DNA of 12,440 nt, from positions 1 through 12,440 of the forward strand of contig DRKE01000289.1 in NCBI GenBank assembly GCA_011051925.1, in the 5' to 3' direction. The notes below the pieces were generated by a model, which did no database searches, was not told where the DNA came from, and saw only the letters and a list, made by a program, of their open reading frames with translations. Origin of the DNA: Deltaproteobacteria bacterium. GTDB lineage: Bacteria > Myxococcota_A > UBA9160 > UBA4427. Positions 7,481 through 12,440 of this stretch are shown here, piece by piece. Position 1 is the stretch's first letter. Each line of letters starts with the position of its first letter. The translations under genes were made by a program, and so were the position numbers.

Positions 7481-8329
7481 TCAGTCGTGGAAGCGATCGA
7501 TGTACTGGATGTAGTCGTCGAGGACGGGAAGGACCTCATCGGGGCCGGCGGAGGGGATGCGCAGGATGGCTTCATCCACGCCCAGATCCTCGAAATAGCG
7601 AAGCTTTTCTTCGCTCGGGAGGATTCCCATCGGCGCGATGTGGAGGCTCTCGGGGTCCCGGCCCCGCGCTTCGAAGACGGCGCGTAGACGGTCGAGTTCC
7701 GCGGCCATGCCAGCGCCGCCGAAGGGCATCCAGCCGTCGGCGTATTCGGCGATGTGGTCGAACAGGATCGGTCCCGCGGCGCCCCCGATCAGGACCCGCG
7801 GCCGAGGCGTCTGGACCGGCTTGGGCCATTGCCAGGAGGGCTCGAAGCGGATGAACTCGCCCTCGAAGGAGGCGACGTCGTTCGCCCAGAGCGCCTGCAT
7901 CGCGAGCATCGTTTCCCGGACGAGAGCCCGCCGGCGCTTCACGTCGATCCCGTGGTTCTCCATCTCTTCGTGGTTCCAGCCGTAGCCGATCCCGAAGACG
8001 AATCGTCCCCGGGAGATCCAATCGAGGGTCGCGATCTCCTTGGCGAAGGTGATCGGATCGTGCTGGGCGGGCAGCCCGATTCCGGTGCCGAGCAGGATCG
8101 ATTCCGTCGCGGTGGCCGCTGCGGCGAGGGCGATATAGGGATCCGGGCTGCGCAGGTATTCTTCTGGCAGGGTCTCGGCGCCCGTGGGCGCCGGCGTCCG
8201 CCGACTCGTCGGGATATGCGTGTGCTCGGGGATGTAGAGCGAATGGAAACCCCGGGCCTCGGCTTCCCGGGCGACCTCGACCGGATGCATCGCCTTGTCG
8301 GTTGCCTGGATCGTGACCCCGATCTTCAT
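7481..8329 (-). CDS. LLM-class flavin/F420-dependent oxidoreductase
   Basis: A 282-residue luciferase-like TIM-barrel oxidoreductase. Seen: MKIGVTIQATD at the N terminus, AREAEARGFHSLYIPEHTHIP, ILLGTGIGLPAQHDPITFAKEIATLD, SRGRFVFGIGYGWNHEEMENHG (107-127), RVLIGGAAG (178-186) and ADGWMPFGG (197-205). This pattern is that of the probable F420-dependent (Rv2161c-like, TIGR03619) group, though FMN use cannot be excluded. The reaction is unknown; such enzymes in catabolic clusters reduce or oxygenate cyclic or unsaturated intermediates. The ATG at 8329 is chosen for the AGGAGA (8339-8344) nine bases upstream and for the family-like N terminus; a longer in-frame reading from a TTG at 8395 has no support. 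A short leader ORF overlaps its start. First gene of the minus-strand run, divergent from the oxidoreductase at 8506. Confidence 0.9.
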   Translation of the reverse strand: MKIGVTIQATDKAMHPVEVAREAEARGFHSLYIPEHTHIPTSRRTPAPTGAETLPEEYLRSPDPYIALAAAATATESILLGTGIGLPAQHDPITFAKEIATLDWISRGRFVFGIGYGWNHEEMENHGIDVKRRRALVRETMLAMQALWANDVASFEGEFIRFEPSWQWPKPVQTPRPRVLIGGAAGPILFDHIAEYADGWMPFGGAGMAAELDRLRAVFEARGRDPESLHIAPMGILPSEEKLRYFEDLGVDEAILRIPSAGPDEVLPVLDDYIQYIDRFHD

Positions 8330-8355
8330 GGCTGGACGTCTCCTGTTCCCATCAT
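8326..8355 (-). CDS. Possible nine-residue leader peptide coupled to the LLM gene
   Basis: On the minus strand a strong AGGAGGA (8361-8367) lies five bases before a double ATG (8355-8350), opening a short frame MMGTGDVQP whose TGA (8328-8326) overlaps the ATG of the LLM gene as ATGA. The AGGAGA site of the LLM gene lies inside this frame. The ribosome site here is stronger than that of the LLM gene itself, so initiation here followed by re-initiation is plausible. Whether the peptide matters, or only its translation, cannot be told. It is too short for any family comparison. Confidence 0.45.
   Translation of the reverse strand: MMGTGDVQP
8339..8344 (-). promoter_or_regulatory. Ribosome binding site of the LLM gene
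   Basis: AGGAGA on the minus strand, nine bases before the ATG at 8329. It fixes that ATG as the start over the upstream in-frame TTG at 8395. Confidence 0.6.
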
Positions 8356-8378
8356 CGTTTTCCTCCTGTCGGCGACCT

Positions 8379-8388
8379 ACGCTAGCGT
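8379..8388. promoter_or_regulatory. CTAG-centred palindrome in the divergent control region
   Basis: ACGCTAGCGT is a perfect 10-base palindrome in the 176-base region between the divergent LLM and indolepyruvate oxidoreductase genes. Each strand reads TAGCGT through it, and the plus strand also TACGCT, the hexamer that forms the -10 of the promoter-like site at 7446. It could be a shared -10 region or an operator. No convincing -35 at 16-18 bases was found on either strand. A gapped inverted pair, ACCT (8375-8378) with AGGT (8395-8398), brackets it loosely. Confidence 0.35.
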
Positions 8389-8490
8389 GCAACAAGGTGA
8401 CACAAGCCGCGAGAATGTCGTGAGGGCCATTCCGGTCCCGACCGTCGAGCGGAGTGCCCGTTCGGATCGAGTCCTCGAATCGAGTCGGGC

Positions 8491-8496
8491 GAGGAG
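8491..8496 (+). promoter_or_regulatory. Ribosome binding site deciding the TTG start at 8506
   Basis: GAGGAG ends nine bases before the TTG at 8506. The encoded N terminus then runs straight into the conserved YRVESGRVFLTGNQALVRLP segment of the family. Confidence 0.6.
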
Positions 8497-8505
8497 CTTC
8501 CCGTC

Positions 8506-11500
8506 TTGGCCGCAGCCCCTGATTTCGATGCGAACTACGAGCTCGAAGACCGCTATCGGGTCGAGTCGGGCCGCGTCTTCCTGACGGGGAACCAGGCGCT
8601 CGTGCGCCTTCCGTTGATGCAGCGACGCCGCGATGTCGCAGCCGGACTCGATACGGCGGGTTTCATCTCGGGCTATCGGGGCTCTCCACTCGGAACCTTC
8701 GACATGAATCTCTGGCAGGCGAAGGCCCTTCTCGAGCAGCACCGGGTGCGTTTCCAGCCGGGATTGAACGAGGATCTCGCGGCGACGGCAGTCTGGGGAA
8801 CGCAGCAGGCGGTCCTGCTCGACGGACCGAAGGTCGATGGCGTCTTTGCCATGTGGTACGGCAAGGGACCCGGGGTCGATCGTGCCTGTGACGCGCTGAA
8901 ACACGCGAATCATGCGGGGACATCGAAACACGGTGGCGTCCTGGCCCTGATGGGAGACGATCCGGGGGCGAAGTCGTCCTCGATCGCGCACCAGAGCGAG
9001 CCGGCGATGATCCACTGCGGGATCCCCATCCTGAACCCCTCGAACATCCAGGACTATCTGGATTTCGGGTTGATCGGTTGGGCGTTGTCGCGTTATTCGG
9101 GTTCCTGGGTCGGCTTCAAGTGCCTGACGGACACGGTCGAGAGTTCGGGGTCGGTCCTGGTTTCGCCCGACCGCGTCCAGATCGTCATCCCGGATGATTT
9201 CGAGATGCCGCCCGGCGGGCTGCATATCGGCTGGAGCAATCTTCCACTCCAGGTGGAGGCGCGCCTCTTCGAGCAGAGACTCGTTGCCGTTCGCGCATTC
9301 GTTCGGGCCAATCGGGTCGACCGGGTCGTCCTCGAGAGCCCGCGTCGACGTCTGGGAATCGTGACGACGGGCAAGGCCCATGGCGACGTGCGGCAGGCCC
9401 TCGTCGACATGGGGCTCGACGATGTCGCCGCCCGCGATCTGGGGATCTCGATCTACAAGGTCGGGATGCCATGGCCCCTCGAACCGGAGGGATTGCGCCG
9501 CTTTGCCCGGGGTCGGACGGATCTGCTCATCGTCGAGGAGAAGGCGCCGATCATGGAGGAGCAGATCTCGAACCTGCTCTTCAACCTTTCCGAGCGGCCG
9601 AGACTCTTCGGCAAGCACGATCCCTCGGGTCGCCCCCTGGTTCCGCGCGTCGGTGAGTTGACGCCTCCGATCATGCAGGGGGTGCTTCGGCGTTGGATCG
9701 AGGAATATGCGAGCGGGGCGGGGCCCGATTCCAGCGAGGCGCGGGAGTGGCGAGAGAGGCTGCGTCCGGAAGCGGTCCCGGCGCGCCCTGTCGTCCAGAC
9801 GGGAAGCCTTTCCCGTCTGCCGTCGTTCTGTTCGGGATGCCCGCACAATCGATCGACCGTGGTGCCCGAGGGCAGCGTCGCGCTCGGTGGGATCGGCTGC
9901 CATGGCATGGCGGTCTGGCTGCCGGATCGGCGCACCCTGGCCGTCTGCCAGATGGGCGGGGAGGGCGCGAACTGGATCGGTCAGTCCCCCTACACGGAGG
10001 TGGAACACATCTTCCAGAACATGGGGGACGGGACGTATTTCCACTCGGGACTGTTGGCGATCCGCGCTGCCGTCGCGGCGAACGTGAACATCACGTACAA
10101 GATCCTGGTGAACGGCGCGGTCGCGATGACCGGAGGCCAGCCGATCGAAGGTGAGGAGATGGCCGGGGAGATCACGACACCCGAGATCGCGCGGCAGCTC
10201 GCGGCCGAAGGGGTCGAACGCATCGCGGTCCTCTCCGATCACATCGGGAAATACACGCCGGATGCCTTTCCCAAGGGCGTCACGATCCACGATCGCAAGG
10301 AGATCGATCGGGTCCAGAAGGAACTGCGGACGATTCCCGGCGTGACGGCACTCCTCTACGACCAGACCTGTGCGGCCGAGGCCCGCCGGCTCCGCAAACG
10401 CGGTGAGTTTCCGGATCCCGATCGCCGCGTCGTGATCAACGAGCTCGTCTGCGAGGGCTGTGGAGACTGTTCCGTCCAGTCGAACTGCATCTCGATCGAG
10501 CCGGTGGAAACCGAATTCGGTCGCAAGCGCACGATCAATCAATCTTCCTGCAACAAGGACTACTCGTGTCTCGAGGGCTATTGCCCGAGTTTCGCGACGG
10601 TGATCGGAGGGAGCCTCCGCAAGGTCGGGAACGAGGATCTCGAGCCCGTCGACGCTTCGCTCTTCGAGGGGCTTCCCGACCCACGCGTGGCACCCGTCGA
10701 CGAACCCTTCAACATCTTCGTCGCCGGGATCGGCGGGACGGGGGTCATCACGATCGGCGCGCTCCTCGGGATGGCGGCACATCTCGAAGGGAAGGGCGTG
10801 ACCCTGCTGGACGTCACCGGGCTGGCCCAGAAGAACGGCCCCGTGGCGAGTCATGTGCGGATTGCGCGGGATCCGGAAGACCTGCATTCGACCCGGATCC
10901 CGATGGGCGGAGCGGACCTCGCCCTGGCGTGCGACATCGTCGTGGCCACGGGACAGGAGGGAATCGGGAAACTGTCTCCGGAAACCCGTGCCGTCGTGAA
11001 TACGCACGTGGCGCCGACCGCCGATTTCGCCGTGAGTCCCGATCTCGACATGTCCTCTGTGGGAATGGAGGCGGCCATCCGGACGGCGGTCGGTCCGGAG
11101 CACGCGGATTTCATCGACGCGTCGGGTCTGGCCCGGGCGCTGCTGGGGGATGCGATCGGCGCGAACCTGTTTCTCGTCGGGTTCGCTCTCCAGAAGGGAC
11201 TGATTCCCGTGGGCCTGCCCGCCCTCGAACGCGCCATCGAACTCAACGGCCGCGCGGTCGAGATGAACAAGCGAGCGCTGGCATGGGGGCGTCTTGCGGC
11301 CTGCGATCCGGAGAAGGTGGCGTCGTTGGCGGCGTCACGAGTCCGGGTCTCACAGGCCGTGGCTCCTGCGGAGACGCTCGAGGACGTGGTGGCCCGTCGT
11401 GTGGCGTACCTGACCGACTATCAGGATGCGCGATATGCAGAGCGCTATCGGCGTCTGGTCGATCGGGTTGCGGCGGCTGAAGATGCGTTGGGCGTCGAAG

Positions 11501-12021
11501 GGAATCGGCTGGCCGTCGCGGTCGCGCGCTACTACTTCAAGCTGCTGGCGGTCAAGGACGAGTACGAGGTCATGCGGCTCTGGGCCAGCGAGGATTTCCA
11601 GCGGCAGCTCGATGCCGAGTTCGAGGGCGACTACAAGCTCGAGTTCCATCTCGGGCCACAGATCCCCTTCCTCCGGGACAAGGAAACGGGTCGCGTTCCC
11701 AAGATCCGGATCGATCGGCGACTGATGACCGTCCTCAAGTGGATCCGGCACCTGAAATTCCTTCGTCACACGCCGTTCGACCTCGTGAACCGGTCCCGTC
11801 ATCGCCGGCGGGAATGGGCCCTCGTCCGGGAATATGAGGAGGTGATCGAGGAGATCCTGCAGGGTCTCAGCGTCGGGAATCTCGATCTCGCGGTCCAGAT
11901 CGCCGGGATTCCGGAGCAGATCCGCGGATTCGATACCGTGAAGGACGTGCAGATCGAGGCGGCGAAGGAGAAGGAGGCCGAGCTGCTCGACGCCTTTCGA
12001 AGGCAGTCCTCGGGAGGCTGA
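8506..12021 (+). CDS. Fused indolepyruvate ferredoxin oxidoreductase (IorA-IorB type)
   Basis: A 1171-residue TPP-dependent 2-oxoacid:ferredoxin oxidoreductase with both subunits in one chain, the usual length for the fused bacterial form. In order: an N-terminal pyrimidine-binding region (GNQALVRLP, SGYRGSPLGTFD), CSGCPHNRST with Cys442 and Cys445, the TPP-binding part with GGIGCHGMAVW, GGEGANWIG, GDGTYFHSG (507-515) and VNGAVAMTGGQP, a cysteine cluster CEGCGDC with Cys649/652/655 and Cys661, further Cys682/688/693, the gamma domain with GIGGTG (741-746) and GLAQKNGPVASHVRIA, and a C-terminal DUF6537-like region (about 960-1150). It would decarboxylate arylpyruvates or related 2-oxoacids to the acyl-CoA in the cytoplasm, reducing ferredoxin. 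TTG start, see 8491. It is divergent from the acyl-CoA run and may feed acyl-CoA to it (inference). No ferredoxin gene is visible here. The true substrate may differ from indolepyruvate. Confidence 0.93.
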   Translation: MAAAPDFDANYELEDRYRVESGRVFLTGNQALVRLPLMQRRRDVAAGLDTAGFISGYRGSPLGTFDMNLWQAKALLEQHRVRFQPGLNEDLAATAVWGTQQAVLLDGPKVDGVFAMWYGKGPGVDRACDALKHANHAGTSKHGGVLALMGDDPGAKSSSIAHQSEPAMIHCGIPILNPSNIQDYLDFGLIGWALSRYSGSWVGFKCLTDTVESSGSVLVSPDRVQIVIPDDFEMPPGGLHIGWSNLPLQVEARLFEQRLVAVRAFVRANRVDRVVLESPRRRLGIVTTGKAHGDVRQALVDMGLDDVAARDLGISIYKVGMPWPLEPEGLRRFARGRTDLLIVEEKAPIMEEQISNLLFNLSERPRLFGKHDPSGRPLVPRVGELTPPIMQGVLRRWIEEYASGAGPDSSEAREWRERLRPEAVPARPVVQTGSLSRLPSFCSGCPHNRSTVVPEGSVALGGIGCHGMAVWLPDRRTLAVCQMGGEGANWIGQSPYTEVEHIFQNMGDGTYFHSGLLAIRAAVAANVNITYKILVNGAVAMTGGQPIEGEEMAGEITTPEIARQLAAEGVERIAVLSDHIGKYTPDAFPKGVTIHDRKEIDRVQKELRTIPGVTALLYDQTCAAEARRLRKRGEFPDPDRRVVINELVCEGCGDCSVQSNCISIEPVETEFGRKRTINQSSCNKDYSCLEGYCPSFATVIGGSLRKVGNEDLEPVDASLFEGLPDPRVAPVDEPFNIFVAGIGGTGVITIGALLGMAAHLEGKGVTLLDVTGLAQKNGPVASHVRIARDPEDLHSTRIPMGGADLALACDIVVATGQEGIGKLSPETRAVVNTHVAPTADFAVSPDLDMSSVGMEAAIRTAVGPEHADFIDASGLARALLGDAIGANLFLVGFALQKGLIPVGLPALERAIELNGRAVEMNKRALAWGRLAACDPEKVASLAASRVRVSQAVAPAETLEDVVARRVAYLTDYQDARYAERYRRLVDRVAAAEDALGVEGNRLAVAVARYYFKLLAVKDEYEVMRLWASEDFQRQLDAEFEGDYKLEFHLGPQIPFLRDKETGRVPKIRIDRRLMTVLKWIRHLKFLRHTPFDLVNRSRHRRREWALVREYEEVIEEILQGLSVGNLDLAVQIAGIPEQIRGFDTVKDVQIEAAKEKEAELLDAFRRQSSGG

Positions 12022-12206
12022 GCGGGCCCCTGAGACCGGCGCCGGGCGTGTTCGGCAGGATTCTGCGGAGAAGGGGGCGCGCGGGTGACTGCCAGTCAAT
12101 CGGGTTCCTGGCGGGCGTGGGTCCAGCCATCGGCAACCGGGATGCATTGCCGTCCCCGAGGCTCGAAACCGGCTCCGGATTCCCCTGCAAAATGACCCGT
12201 TTCCGC

Positions 12207-12249
12207 TTGACGGGGACACCTTCTAGAAGGACCTTACGAGACTGTCTCG
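12207..12249 (+). promoter_or_regulatory. Candidate promoter/operator with two palindromes
   Basis: TTGACG (12207-12212) is followed by the perfect 12-base palindrome CCTTCTAGAAGG (12219-12230), where the spacer of a promoter would be, and then by CGAGACTGTCTCG (12237-12249), 6-bp arms around one base. Palindromes of this size next to a -35-like hexamer are typical for binding sites of dimeric regulators. The -10 is unclear (GACCTT at 17, ACCTTA at 18 bases). Confidence 0.4.
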
Positions 12250-12315
12250 GGAGCGTCGTGGATCGCTCGACGTGTCCTCGTCGGGCGCCTCGCCGCCGAG
12301 CCTCGAAGTCCGACG

Positions 12316-12332
12316 GACCCGATCGTCGGGTC
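12316..12332 (+). other. Stem-loop in the leader of the last gene
   Basis: GACCCGA (12316-12322) and TCGGGTC (12326-12332) form a perfect 7-bp stem with the three-base loop TCG, 54 bases before the ATG at 12387. No U-run follows. Confidence 0.35.
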
Positions 12333-12386
12333 GGATACCCGAGAGCCGAGAGAAACCCTGGAAGAACCGAGAAAGAAGCCAGAACG

Positions 12387-12440
12387 ATGTCTACCCCCAA
12401 GAGTGCCGCCGAGATGCGGCAGATCCTTTCCAGCCGGAAG
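12387..12440 (+). CDS. Start of an unidentified gene (3' end outside window)
   Basis: An ATG at 12387 opens a frame that stays open for 18 codons to the window edge (MSTPKSAAEMRQILSSRK). A purine-rich stretch with AAGAAG lies about 10 bases upstream, a modest ribosome site. The opening loosely recalls the N termini of isocitrate lyase/PEP mutase-like proteins, which often begin with a helix such as LRQLLASG before a PGAYDALSA strand, but 18 residues do not allow an assignment. The long structured leader supports a real gene start. Confidence 0.5.
   Translation, partial: MSTPKSAAEMRQILSSRK

Larger units (their letters stand above)
12022..12386. other. 365-base non-coding region before the last gene
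   Basis: No frame here resembles a protein. Just after the oxidoreductase stop there is a perfect palindrome CCGGCGCCGG (12036-12045), but no U-run, so a terminator cannot be called. Further right are TTGACG (12207-12212, a -35-like hexamer without a convincing -10 at 17 bases), the palindromes at 12219-12230 and 12237-12249, and a stem-loop at 12316-12332. The right half reads as a promoter plus a leader of over 100 bases for the gene at 12387. Confidence 0.5.

Noticed and set aside
6454..7854. A 466-codon plus-strand frame across the large dehydrogenase and LLM genes
   Set aside because: It spans two well-supported minus-strand genes and the promoter-bearing gap and has no protein-like features.
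8377..11103. A 908-codon open frame on the minus strand, antisense to the oxidoreductase
   Set aside because: The plus-strand frame has full family motifs throughout. The antisense frame has a mirror composition and no motifs.
12022..12060. Rho-independent terminator after the oxidoreductase gene
   Set aside because: GC-rich symmetry (CCGGCGCCGG) is present, but there is no stem with a following T-run.
11867..12400. A 177-codon minus-strand frame over the region right of the oxidoreductase
   Set aside because: Very rich in Arg, Pro and Ser, no ribosome site or motif, and it overlaps both the oxidoreductase end and the start of the gene at 12387.
1..12440. High frequency of GATC and GATCG words
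   Set aside because: They mostly follow from frequent Asp/Ile codons (GAT, ATC) in GC-rich genes, so no signal was claimed.

Overview
The window is GC-rich (about 60-65% by eye) bacterial DNA with dense coding on both strands, GTG and TTG starts beside ATG, and Shine-Dalgarno sites in front of most genes. A PQQ-dependent dehydrogenase, a luciferase-like (F420-type) oxidoreductase, acyl-CoA dehydrogenases, an SCP-2 type thiolase and a fused indolepyruvate oxidoreductase suggest an aerobic or facultative, catabolically versatile bacterium. A proteobacterial, myxococcal/Binatota-like or actinobacterial lineage would all fit; the sequence alone does not decide. No tRNA, rRNA, CRISPR array or insertion sequence was seen.

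Layout: (1) bases 1-607, plus strand, the C-terminal 202 residues of a membrane-type PQQ dehydrogenase, cut by the window edge. (2) bases 623-8329, minus strand, a run of six genes read from right to left: LLM-class oxidoreductase, large acyl-CoA dehydrogenase, small acyl-CoA dehydrogenase, a fusion of an HMG-CoA-synthase-like domain with a DUF35 zinc-ribbon/OB domain, an SCP-2 thiolase, and an AMP-forming acyl-CoA synthetase. (3) bases 8330-8505, a divergent control region. (4) bases 8506-12021, plus strand, one very large fused indolepyruvate ferredoxin oxidoreductase. (5) bases 12022-12386, non-coding, with palindromes and a possible promoter, leading to a gene that starts at 12387 and runs off the window.

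The minus-strand run reads as a catabolic acyl-CoA module: a carboxylic acid is activated to its CoA ester, desaturated by a two-subunit acyl-CoA dehydrogenase, and finally cleaved by a thiolase/aldolase working with a DUF35 partner. This resembles side-chain shortening in steroid degradation (FadE28/29, ChsH2, Ltp2). Two points differ: DUF35 is fused to an HMG-CoA-synthase-like domain instead of neighbouring a MaoC hydratase, and no hydratase lies in the window. By hand alignment the HMG-CoA-synthase-like half has lost the Cys, His and Glu of the catalytic triad, so it is probably a scaffold or has a new chemistry. The substrate cannot be told from sequence.

The non-coding parts of the run carry structure: a short leader ORF coupled to the LLM gene, a sigma70-like promoter followed by competing hairpins before the large dehydrogenase, and two stem-loops between the fusion gene and the thiolase gene.
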